From the NCBI GenBank assembly GCA_947380375.1, contig CANCQX010000016.1, forward strand, positions 1-32,109: a DNA stretch of 32,109 nucleotides. The letters are read 5' to 3'. The position numbers and the translations under genes are program-made. This DNA comes from Flavobacteriales bacterium. GTDB taxonomy: Bacteria; Bacteroidota; Bacteroidia; Flavobacteriales_D; Crocinitomicaceae. The stretch's first letter is position 1. Each line of letters starts with the position of its first letter. This document shows, one piece after another, positions 15,739 through 21,722 of this stretch. The notes beneath the pieces were generated by a model. That model had not been told where the DNA came from. It ran no database searches and saw only the letters and a list, made by a program, of their open reading frames with translations.

Positions 15739-17337
15739 TTAAAAAGCCCGGACCGAACGAACATAGGAGTTGTAGCCCTTACCGTAGTCGTACTGGATAC
15801 CATCGCCGAAATACTGCCTCCACGCATTGGCGTTATCGAACTCCGTAGAACTCCAATAGTTGCCATTAGCAAAACCGCCAAGCCCTTGCATGTGTAAATT
15901 TACATATATCATGTCTAATTCATCTTTTGAAGGTAAATACCAATCTGTATAACCACCCGAAGTTAAGTTATCACAAACGCTCGCTGCAGGACATGTACTA
16001 ACGTTAACTAAAGCTCTAGCAATACTTTTTTTTGTGTTTTGAACACCTCCGTAAATTCCACTTGCAAATGCCCATGAATCGAAAGATATTGTAGACCATC
16101 GATAAGTTCCGGGTTCATTTGTTGCTTTAGCAACCAATCCGTGACAACCTGAACCATCTAAGAAAAAGATAATACCGCCCGCGTAGGTATCGCCTATTGC
16201 TAAACCACAAGTACTTGTAGTGCTAACTACATAAGGACTTGCTAACGTTCCAGCACCTGTTACATTTATACCTGAACCAGCTGTAGTTACTCCTCCTTGT
16301 CCGTTAGCTCCTGTGTCTCCAGTAGTACCATTAGTTCCGGGTAAACCCTGATTTCCTTGGGCGCCTGTTGGGCCAGTAGCTCCATCATTACCCGCTAGAC
16401 CTTGAGGGCCTGTTGGACCTGTTGCGCCAACTGCACCGTTAGCTCCGGGTAAACCCTGTGGACCTTGAATTCCTTGAGCGCCTGCTGCACCGGTGGAACC
16501 CGCTGGTCCTTGCGGGCCTGTCACTCCATCATTTCCTGCTAGACCTTGTGGGCCTATTGCACCATTATCTCCTGCTATACCTTGTGGGCCTGTCGCTCCG
16601 TCATTTCCTGAAGCACCTGCTACGCCTGTGGAACCCGCTGGACCTGTAGCTCCATCATTTCCTGCTGGTCCTTGTAGACCTTGAGGGCCTTGAGGACCTG
16701 TTGCTCCATCATTACCTGCTAGACCTTGTGGGCCTGCTAGACCCGTTGCGCCAACTGCACCATTAGTTCCATCCACTCCTACTAGTCCTTGTAGACCTTG
16801 AGGGCCTTGAGGACCTATTGCTCCATCATTACCTGCTAGACCTTGTGGGCCTGCTAGACCCGTTGCGCCAACTGCACCATTAGTTCCTGGTAAACCCTGA
16901 ATTCCTTGTGGACCCGCTGGACCTTGACCATTTCCTGAAGTTTTTGCATATAACGCATACGGTACACTCATTAATTGACTTGTTCCCATTACGGAATAGT
17001 TCGTTCCACCATTGATATCAACAGCCGTTTCAATGTAGTAAGGTCCGTTGGCCCAATTAATGTTAGCAAATGTTCCCTTGATTGGTGTTCCATTTCCAAT
17101 TTCAACATTCACCAAACCATTAGCTGTAGTTGTTGGGGCAAATTTTTCTGAATATATAGTTGTTCCACCAATTGCCCCTTGTTGGATTGTCATACGCAGA
17201 CCAACTGCTTGATTGGTTAAAATGGTATTGCTTGCATTTCTAACAACTGCTTGGTATTTAAAGCCTTCTGGTGTTTGACCGAATGAGCTCAATGATATTG
17301 TTACTATTGCAACGAGTGAGAGTATTAATTTTTTCAT
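15739..17337 (-). CDS. DGR target: secreted collagen-like protein with variable DUF1566/C-lectin-like tip
   Basis: This 532-residue protein is the variable protein of the DGR. A signal peptide (about 1-20) is followed by a Bacteroidetes N-terminal domain (FKYQAVVRNASNT to SVPYALYAKTS, about 21-133). Residues 139-348 form 70 uninterrupted Gly-X-Y triplets, a collagen-like stalk. Residues about 372-532 resemble the DUF1566 domain, with GYTDWYLPSKDELDMIY and NYWSSTE, a fold related to C-type lectins, and contain four cysteines. The last 44 codons are the VR, in which 15 residues differ from the TR. The layout resembles the Legionella Lcl adhesin. The surface anchor is not evident. The start at 17337 gives a standard signal peptide. 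Its partner gene lies 11 bp upstream. Confidence 0.93.
   Translation of the reverse strand: MKKLILSLVAIVTISLSSFGQTPEGFKYQAVVRNASNTILTNQAVGLRMTIQQGAIGGTTIYSEKFAPTTTANGLVNVEIGNGTPIKGTFANINWANGPYYIETAVDINGGTNYSVMGTSQLMSVPYALYAKTSGNGQGPAGPQGIQGLPGTNGAVGATGLAGPQGLAGNDGAIGPQGPQGLQGLVGVDGTNGAVGATGLAGPQGLAGNDGATGPQGPQGLQGPAGNDGATGPAGSTGVAGASGNDGATGPQGIAGDNGAIGPQGLAGNDGVTGPQGPAGSTGAAGAQGIQGPQGLPGANGAVGATGPTGPQGLAGNDGATGPTGAQGNQGLPGTNGTTGDTGANGQGGVTTAGSGINVTGAGTLASPYVVSTTSTCGLAIGDTYAGGIIFFLDGSGCHGLVAKATNEPGTYRWSTISFDSWAFASGIYGGVQNTKKSIARALVNVSTCPAASVCDNLTSGGYTDWYLPSKDELDMIYVNLHMQGLGGFANGNYWSSTEFDNANAWRQYFGDGIQYDYGKGYNSYVRSVRAF
15751..15881 (-). repeat. DGR variable repeat (VR)
   Basis: This 131-bp repeat ends 9 bp before the target gene's stop codon (stop at 15739-15741). 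Compared with the TR it carries 23 substitutions at sense adenines: 13 to G, 8 to T and 2 to C, changing 15 codons. The 3' end (TATGTTCGTTCGGTC) is invariant and, with the two differing bases just beyond it, is the probable initiation-of-mutagenic-homing site. Confidence 0.96.
16668..16887 (-). repeat. Tandem 117-bp duplication in the collagen stalk
   Basis: A 103-bp segment at 16668-16770 recurs at 16785-16887 with one difference (G at 16700, A at 16817). The period is 117 bp, that is 39 residues or 13 Gly-X-Y triplets, so the duplication preserves the collagen frame. Shorter related words recur along the whole stalk. Confidence 0.9.
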
Positions 17338-17348
17338 TTTGTACTGTT

Positions 17349-17837
17349 TTAGTGTGTTTTAACGATTTTAAATGTTTTGCGCTTCGACAAGCTCAGCGGC
17401 CCTTCGTTGCCATCTTCGAAAATTAATTCAAGGGAGTACGCTCCAGGTGCTAATTGACTTACTTGAACAGGTGTTTGTTCGGCAGTAAGAATATTTTGAA
17501 TAACGAGTTTTCCCTGTGCATCATACAGCGTATACGTCACATTTTCGAACGTGCTTGTTCTGATGTTCAATACATCCTGCGTTGGATTGGGGAAAATAGT
17601 GGCTTGGTAGTCGGGAGCAAAATCCTCCAGTCCTAAAAAGTTCCAGTTGGTTTGGTGGAAACCTTGCGTTAGTTCGTTGGTTCCATCGGTTCCTGTGTTA
17701 ATTACTACTTCGCCAATTGTAAAGTCGATCTTTGCACTTGCATTGGAGTATGATTCCCCTTGCGTGGATACGACTTCCTGTGCTGAGACAGAAATAGAAG
17801 CAAATAGTGAAAATAACACGATTGTGTTTTTCTTCAT
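17349..17837 (-). CDS. Small secreted protein with T9SS C-terminal sorting domain
   Basis: This 162-residue protein has a signal peptide (about 1-19, ending SVSAQ), a short middle region typical of Bacteroidetes surface proteins (FTIGEVVINTGTDG, LTQGFHQTNW) and a type IX secretion C-terminal sorting domain at about 79-162 (IFPNPTQDVLNI, YTLYDAQGKLVIQ, LAPGAYSLEL, KTFKIVK). Such domains direct export by the Por secretion system. The DGR target gene follows 11 bp downstream, so the two are probably co-transcribed; this protein could be a surface partner of the target, which itself lacks a sorting domain. That role is inference. The C-terminal part contains an REP-like word in frame. Confidence 0.85.
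   Translation of the reverse strand: MKKNTIVLFSLFASISVSAQEVVSTQGESYSNASAKIDFTIGEVVINTGTDGTNELTQGFHQTNWNFLGLEDFAPDYQATIFPNPTQDVLNIRTSTFENVTYTLYDAQGKLVIQNILTAEQTPVQVSQLAPGAYSLELIFEDGNEGPLSLSKRKTFKIVKTH
17379..17400. repeat. REP-like GC-rich word inside the T9SS gene
   Basis: The 22-bp segment contains CTTCGACAAGCTCAG, a word I recognise from dispersed intergenic REP-like elements in many bacteria. Here it lies in the coding region for residues PLSLSKR of the sorting domain, in DNA clearly richer in GC than its surroundings. It is the only copy I find in the window. Confidence 0.5.
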
Positions 17838-17918
17838 TGAGTTAATCTTTTATGAGATTCGTAAGACATCGACTCAAATGAAGAGAGAGGAAGTAGAACT
17901 AGCCTTTGTTAATTTTAG

Positions 17919-17926
17919 CAAAAATA
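17919..17926 (-). promoter_or_regulatory. Probable -7 box of the T9SS-protein/DGR operon
   Basis: TATTTTTG on the minus strand fits TAnnTTTG and lies 81 nt upstream of the ATG at 17837. It would drive the T9SS protein, target, avd, TR and possibly RT as one transcript. The -33 element is unclear. Confidence 0.5.
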
Positions 17927-18113
17927 GTAATTAAATCATATAAACGTATGTTTTATGTCATAATAATGAGGTGGTTATGAGTAGAGATAAAAATCAATGG
18001 ACTGATTTTAACACGGCATCAATCGCTATCACATCCTAGCCATCTGCAAGTATAGTGCTTATGGGGAAGTTTCTATTTAAAATTACGAAGGACAAAAATT
18101 AACAGAAATTAAA

Positions 18114-18145
18114 TTTGGAATTTTGTAACTTTAAAGTTACCTTTG
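18114..18145 (+). promoter_or_regulatory. Promoter and palindromic operator of TA module 1
   Basis: TTTG at 18114-18117, 20 nt of spacing and TACCTTTG at 18138-18145 match the Bacteroidetes consensus. A perfect 16-bp palindrome, GTAACTTTAAAGTTAC (18125-18140), lies between the two boxes and overlaps the -7 box, as expected for an operator bound by the Xre antitoxin. The ATG follows 5 nt after the -7 box. Confidence 0.75.
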
Positions 18146-18150
18146 AAAAT

Positions 18151-18504
18151 ATGAATGTACGCGAAGTAATAGCTTATGAAAATTATTTTGAAGATTTTCT
18201 TTTAAAACAACCAAAGAAAGTTCAGGACAAAATTTTTAAAATCATTGAAGCGATTGAAACTCTTGAACGTGTTCCTTCAAATTATTTGAAACATATTGTT
18301 GGAACAAGTGGACTTTATGAAGCTTGAATTAAATTAGGTTCTAACATTTGGCGAGTTTTTTGTTTTTTCGATAATAATAAATTAGTCATTTTACTTAATG
18401 GCTTTCAAAAAAAGACACAGAAAACACCAAAAAATGAAATCTTACTTGCATTGAGTTTAATGGCAAAATATTATCAAGAAAAATCAGAAGAAAATGGAAA
18501 CTAA
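18151..18504 (+). pseudogene. HigB/RelE-like toxin, broken by an internal stop
   Basis: The frame from the ATG at 18151 encodes a 117-residue relative of the intact toxin at 19141-19500, but a TGA at 18325-18327 interrupts it after GLYEA. Reading resumes in the same frame with IKLGSNIWRVFCFF and ends at 18504, overlapping the antitoxin start. In the paralogue the stop position holds arginine (GIYEVRIEVGS), so one base change (CGA or AGA to TGA) explains it. The family (RelE/HigB, Gp49-like) cleaves mRNA, often on the ribosome. The remaining 58-residue fragment lacks the C-terminal strands and is probably inactive. A sequencing error cannot be excluded. Confidence 0.85.
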
Positions 18505-18784
18505 AAGCTGGAAAGTAATCAAAGACAATGTTTACGGTGAAAAAGGAACCGATAGACGTGACGAACTTGAAAGAGATTTTGAGGGTTTCAAAATTGGAGT
18601 ATTATTAAAAAAAGCGCGAGAAGACAAACAAATGACTCAAACTCAATTGGGCGACCTTGTCGATAAAAAAAGAGAATATATTTCTAGAATTGAAAATAAT
18701 GGAAGTAATATGACTTTAAAAACATTATTTGAAATCGTAGAAAAAGGATTAGGTGGTAAAATCCGAATTCAAATTGAATTATAA
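18494..18784 (+). CDS. Xre-family antitoxin (HigA-like), module 1
   Basis: This 96-residue DNA-binding protein has a helix-turn-helix of the Xre/Cro type at about residues 36-90 (MTQTQLGDLVDKKREYISRIENN). It is related to the antitoxin of module 2, sharing RRDELERDFEGFKIGV-like residues before the helix-turn-helix. The start overlaps the toxin frame by 11 nt, in the toxin-first order usual for HigBA. It probably represses its own operon through the palindrome at 18125-18140. With its toxin inactivated it may persist as an orphan repressor or cross-react with module 2, which is inference. Confidence 0.88.
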   Translation: METKSWKVIKDNVYGEKGTDRRDELERDFEGFKIGVLLKKAREDKQMTQTQLGDLVDKKREYISRIENNGSNMTLKTLFEIVEKGLGGKIRIQIEL

Positions 18785-18898
18785 AATATAGAAGTTAACA
18801 AATATTACAGGCACGAACTCAAATGTCGGGTCCTGAAATAGGTTTAATAAAAAGGTAATAAACGCATAAACCGAATCTTTGTTATCTTAATCAAAAAA

Positions 18899-18922
18899 AA
18901 TGCTACCCTTTCGAGTAGCATT
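18899..18922. terminator. Terminator hairpin after TA module 1
   Basis: AATGCTAC (18899-18906) and GTAGCATT (18915-18922) form an 8-bp stem around CCTTTCGA, preceded by a run of A. The same stem and loop recur at 19841-19866 after module 2. The A-run on the left favours function on the minus strand as well. Confidence 0.75.
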
Positions 18923-19105
18923 CAAAAATAATTTCAAAGTTTAATGGTTTTTTGTTAACTGCAAAACTTATGCATATTCACCCATCTTAAGAAACCGCAT
19001 GAAAAACAAACTTCTGAAATGGTAGACATTGGGAAATTTTAAAATTCATTTTCGATTTGAATTCAGCATTCATAAAAAAAGACAAAATAATAAATACAAT
19101 AAAAC

Positions 19106-19136
19106 TTTGAAAATATATCCTAATTAGGTAACTTTG
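19106..19136 (+). promoter_or_regulatory. Promoter and palindrome of TA module 2
   Basis: TTTG at 19106-19109, 19 nt of spacing and TAACTTTG at 19129-19136 match the Bacteroidetes consensus exactly. A perfect 10-bp palindrome, CCTAATTAGG (19119-19128), fills the space just before the -7 box and differs from the module 1 operator. The ATG follows 4 nt after the -7 box. Confidence 0.75.
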
Positions 19137-19140
19137 GAAA

Positions 19141-19500
19141 ATGGAGGAAAATAAAATTAGACAAACCTTTTATTATGAAAATTATTTCATTGACTTCTTT
19201 CAAAAACAAAAACCTGAAGTACAAAGAAAAATAATTTGGACTTTAAAACTAATTGAGACAATAGATAGAATACCTGAAAAATACTTTAAACATTTAACAG
19301 GAACAACAGGGATTTATGAGGTAAGAATTGAAGTAGGTTCTGACATTTACAGAGTATTTAGTTTTTTTGACAAGGGAAAATTAGTAATATTAATAAATGG
19401 TTTTCAAAAGAAAACTCAAAAGACACCAAAGAAAGAAATTGAAATTGCTGAAAAATTAAAATTCCAATATTTCGAAGAATTAAAACAGATTAAAAAATAA
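19141..19500 (+). CDS. HigB/RelE-like toxin (Gp49-like), module 2
   Basis: This 119-residue protein belongs to the RelE/ParE superfamily, in the HigB or phage Gp49-like branch. Typical segments are the N-terminal helix YYENYFIDFFQKQKPEVQRK, KYFKHLTGTTGIYEVRIEVG, DIYRVFSFFDKGKLVILING, and the C-terminal FQKKTQKTPKKEIEIAE. Toxins of this family are mRNA interferases. The gene is intact, unlike its paralogue in module 1. The start at 19141 lies 4 nt after a consensus -7 box, so the message is probably leaderless. The antitoxin gene begins 5 nt after the stop. Confidence 0.88.
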   Translation: MEENKIRQTFYYENYFIDFFQKQKPEVQRKIIWTLKLIETIDRIPEKYFKHLTGTTGIYEVRIEVGSDIYRVFSFFDKGKLVILINGFQKKTQKTPKKEIEIAEKLKFQYFEELKQIKK

Positions 19501-19505
19501 ACAGT

Positions 19506-19811
19506 ATGAGCAAAAATTTAAATCCAAAATTAACTTCACTTGATGATTTAATTAATCAACAGTATGGAGAAATTGGCTCTAATAAAAGAGATGAATTCGA
19601 AGAAGGTTTTGAAGCATTTAAAATTGGAGTTATGATGCACGAACTAAGAAAAGAATTAGGAATGACACAAGAACAATTAGCTGTTAAATGTGGCACAACT
19701 AAAAATTACATTTCTAGAATTGAAAATAATGCAAGTGATATTCGACTTTCTACTTTAATGAGAATTTTTAGAGAGGGGTTTGGACGACAATTGAAATTAA
19801 GTATTGGTTAA
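19506..19811 (+). CDS. Xre-family antitoxin (HigA-like), module 2
   Basis: This 101-residue protein carries an Xre/Cro helix-turn-helix at about residues 43-95 (LGMTQEQLAVKCGTTKNYISR). The preceding segment, RDEFEEGFEAFKIGV, is shared with the module 1 antitoxin. It should neutralise the toxin encoded just upstream and repress the operon, probably at CCTAATTAGG. The N-terminal 25 residues (PKLTSLDDLINQQYGEIG) are a likely toxin-binding part. A terminator follows. Confidence 0.88.
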   Translation: MSKNLNPKLTSLDDLINQQYGEIGSNKRDEFEEGFEAFKIGVMMHELRKELGMTQEQLAVKCGTTKNYISRIENNASDIRLSTLMRIFREGFGRQLKLSIG

Positions 19812-19840
19812 AATTGTATCATCCTGAAATATTAATAAAA

Positions 19841-19866
19841 AAATGCTACCCTTTCGAGTAGCATTT
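19841..19866. terminator. Bidirectional terminator after TA module 2
   Basis: AAATGCTAC (19841-19849) and GTAGCATTT (19858-19866) form a 9-bp stem around CCTTTCGA, with A-run before and T-run after. It lies between the antitoxin gene and the convergent peroxiredoxin gene and is a near-identical copy of the hairpin at 18899-18922. Confidence 0.85.
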
Positions 19867-19890
19867 TTCAAATTCAATAATTCTTTAAAA

Positions 19891-20523
19891 TCAATGAGCA
19901 GCTAAATAATCAGCAACACCATCAAAACTAGCTTTCATTCCTTCAGAACCTTTCGTCCAGTTAGCAGGGCAAACTTCACCATTTTCTTGGAAAAATTGCA
20001 ATGCATCAACCATACGTAAAGCTTCATCAACATTTCTTCCTAATGGGAAATTGTTTACTAATTGGTGCATTACAACACCTTCTTTGTCGATTAAGAATAA
20101 TCCACGGTAAGCAATCATTGGTCCACTAGCTACTAATTTACCATCCATATCGTACTCATATTCACCAGCTAAAACACCGAATGCTTCAGAAATAGTTTTA
20201 GAAGTATCTGCCACGATTGGGTAAGTAACACCTTGAATACCACCTTTGTTTTTAGGCACTTGTAACCATCCCCAGTGAGACTCTTCTGTATCTGTTGAAC
20301 AAGCAACAACTTTTACACCACGAGCTTCAAATTCACCTAATTGTGCTTGAAAAGCATGTAATTCAGAAGGACAAACAAATGTGAAATCTTTTGGATAAAA
20401 GAAAAACAACACTTCGTTTTTACCAATGAATTGATCCAAAGAGAATCCACCTACAACTTGATTACCATTAATTACAGCTCCAGCTGAAAATGACGGAGCT
20501 TTTTTTCCTACTAAAACACTCAT
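19891..20523 (-). CDS. 2-Cys peroxiredoxin (AhpC/Prx1 type)
   Basis: This 210-residue peroxidase has the peroxidatic site FYPKDFTFVCPSE with Cys51 and the resolving cysteine in GEVCPANW, Cys185. Other family marks are STDTEESHWGW, GVTYPIVADTSKTISEAFGV and YRGLFLIDKEGVV. The enzyme reduces hydrogen peroxide and organic peroxides in the cytoplasm. The C-terminus is long enough for the usual tail. It is divergent from the OxyR-like gene with 197 bp between, the classic arrangement for OxyR control, so peroxide induction is likely. The other peroxiredoxin in the window (6459-7094) is of a different subfamily. Confidence 0.94.
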   Translation of the reverse strand: MSVLVGKKAPSFSAGAVINGNQVVGGFSLDQFIGKNEVLFFFYPKDFTFVCPSELHAFQAQLGEFEARGVKVVACSTDTEESHWGWLQVPKNKGGIQGVTYPIVADTSKTISEAFGVLAGEYEYDMDGKLVASGPMIAYRGLFLIDKEGVVMHQLVNNFPLGRNVDEALRMVDALQFFQENGEVCPANWTKGSEGMKASFDGVADYLAAH

Positions 20524-20558
20524 TTTATTTATTTTTTATTTGTTAATTTTCCTGAACC

Positions 20559-20566
20559 CAAAGTTA
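20559..20566 (-). promoter_or_regulatory. Probable -7 box of the 2-Cys peroxiredoxin gene
   Basis: TAACTTTG on the minus strand is an exact TAnnTTTG match 35 nt upstream of the ATG at 20523. A second minus-strand match, TATATTTG at 20661-20654, could be an upstream start site. No confident OxyR operator could be read by eye. Confidence 0.55.
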
Positions 20567-20667
20567 ATCAATAATCTTTTTTCATTCATTAATATCACAT
20601 TAATTGTATATCAATTATGAACAATCTGTTGAATAACTTTCATTCTTCATCTACAAATATAGGACTC

Positions 20668-20698
20668 TTGTATTTATAAATTATATTGATTAATTTTA
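20668..20698 (+). promoter_or_regulatory. Possible promoter of the oxyR-like gene
   Basis: TTG at 20668-20670, 20 nt of spacing and TAATTTTA at 20691-20698 fit the Bacteroidetes pattern with one mismatch in the -7 box. The ATG is 22 nt downstream. Confidence 0.45.
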
Positions 20699-20720
20699 TG
20701 AACACATAGAAAATATTTAT

Positions 20721-21650
20721 ATGATCTCTTTCCAACAAATGCACTATATTTTATCAGTCAATGATTACCGTCACTTTCAACGTGCTAGTGAAGCTTGTTT
20801 TGTAACGCAACCTACTCTTTCCATGCAAATTAAAAAAGCAGAAGATGAGTTAAGTTTCCAGATTTTTGACCGTTCAACCAATCCATTAACTTTAACAGCA
20901 TTCGGAGAAAAATTAGTTGTGATAATTCGTGAAATCATCAATGAAACCGAAAAAATATCAAAACTAACAAAATCAATGAGCGGAACATTCGTAGAAAAAG
21001 TTCGTTTAGGAGTTATACCTACAATTGCTGCTTTTCTAATCTCAGATATGTTCGACAAGTGGAAATCGATTTTACCAAACATTCAACTTACCATTGAAGA
21101 AATGAAATCCGAAGAATTAGTAGTTGCTCTAGAAAAAAAAGAAATTGATATCGCAATAATGGCAGGGCCTTTCAATCAGCCAAATCTTCGAACAATTCCA
21201 CTTTTTAAAGAAGAAATAAAAGCATACATTCCTTCAATACACTCAGAGACAATTTATTCAAATGATTTAATCGATTTACATCCTTGGCTTCTCAGTAAAG
21301 GAAATTGCTTACGAACCCAAATGATCCATTTTTGTGGACTTACAAACGATAAAGCTGATTCTTGGAATTATGAAGGCGGGAATTTAGAAATGCTACTAAG
21401 AATGGTTGATGTAAAAGGTGGTTATTCATTAGTTCCAGAAGAATACCAACGTGTTTTAAATTTAGATAATTCAAAATGCAAACGAATTATTTCATCTGAA
21501 AACAATGAAATACCAGCTAGAGAAGTAATTTCTATTTTCCCTAACAAAACATCAAAATGGGAGTCAATAGAAAAAATTGTAAGGAGTATTCAATTAAACT
21601 ATGGAAAGGAAAATACTGAAAGTAAATTTCAAATTTTAAATTGGAAGTGA
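20721..21650 (+). CDS. oxyR: OxyR-type LysR-family peroxide regulator
   Basis: This 309-residue LysR-family protein has an N-terminal winged helix (MHYILSVNDYRHFQRASEAC, then TQPTLSMQIKKAEDELSFQIFDR) and a ligand-binding-like C-terminal domain. In GNCLRTQMIHFCGL, Cys196 and Cys205 are nine residues apart, as are the redox pair Cys199 and Cys208 of E. coli OxyR, and the CLR following the first cysteine is conserved. It therefore probably senses hydrogen peroxide by a disulphide switch. It is divergent from a 2-Cys peroxiredoxin gene, its likely target, and LysR proteins commonly repress themselves from the shared intergenic region. Confidence 0.92.
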   Translation: MISFQQMHYILSVNDYRHFQRASEACFVTQPTLSMQIKKAEDELSFQIFDRSTNPLTLTAFGEKLVVIIREIINETEKISKLTKSMSGTFVEKVRLGVIPTIAAFLISDMFDKWKSILPNIQLTIEEMKSEELVVALEKKEIDIAIMAGPFNQPNLRTIPLFKEEIKAYIPSIHSETIYSNDLIDLHPWLLSKGNCLRTQMIHFCGLTNDKADSWNYEGGNLEMLLRMVDVKGGYSLVPEEYQRVLNLDNSKCKRIISSENNEIPAREVISIFPNKTSKWESIEKIVRSIQLNYGKENTESKFQILNWK

Positions 21651-21651
21651 G

Positions 21652-21718
21652 TTGAGGTTGATGTTGAGATTGAGATTGAGATTGAGGTTAAAATCAATCT
21701 GAACCTCAGTCTTAACCT
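21652..21718. repeat. GAGATT-rich tandem repeat with inverted partner
   Basis: Between the convergent oxyR-like and methyltransferase genes, words of the type TTGAG(A/G)TTGA are repeated (21652-21689, with GAGATT three times in tandem), followed by the complementary-like AACCTCA and TTAACCTT. TGAGGTT (21683-21689) pairs with AACCTCA (21702-21708). It could fold as a terminator-like hairpin for both genes. Confidence 0.55.
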
Positions 21719-21722
21719 TAAA

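Larger units (their letters stand above)
13741..17337 (-). mobile_element. Diversity-generating retroelement (DGR) cassette
   Basis: On the minus strand the order is target gene with VR at its 3' end, avd-like gene, template repeat, reverse transcriptase gene. This is a complete DGR gene set. TR (15160-15030) and VR (15881-15751) are 131-bp copies that differ only where the sense TR has adenine, which is the hallmark of mutagenic retrohoming. I see no transposase, integrase or terminal repeats, so the cassette need not be mobile by itself. It is flanked by a lipoprotein gene on one side and toxin-antitoxin modules on the other. Confidence 0.95.
17838..18150. other. Divergent intergenic region, DGR operon and TA module 1
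   Basis: This stretch of 313 bp has no supported gene. It contains the probable promoter of the T9SS/DGR operon (-7 box TATTTTTG, minus strand, 17926-17919) and the promoter/operator of the first toxin-antitoxin module (18114-18145). The middle (about 17950-18110) has slightly higher GC and several stop codons in all frames; I see nothing definite there. Confidence 0.6.
18785..19140. other. Intergenic region between the two TA modules
   Basis: This stretch of 356 bp has no supported gene. It holds a terminator-like hairpin at 18899-18922 and the promoter/operator of the second module at 19106-19136. The rest is AT-rich and I see nothing else definite in it. Confidence 0.7.

Noticed and set aside
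16458-16684. Plus-strand open frames rich in Pro/Gly or Leu opposite the collagen stalk
   Set aside because: They are antisense shadows of the Gly-X-Y repeats and have no promoter or recognisable domain.
18009-18127. A frame reading NRYHILAICKYSAYGE and then NYEGQKLTEIKF after a stop
   Set aside because: It might be a gene remnant, but it is very short, interrupted, and I recognise no family, so I do not annotate it.
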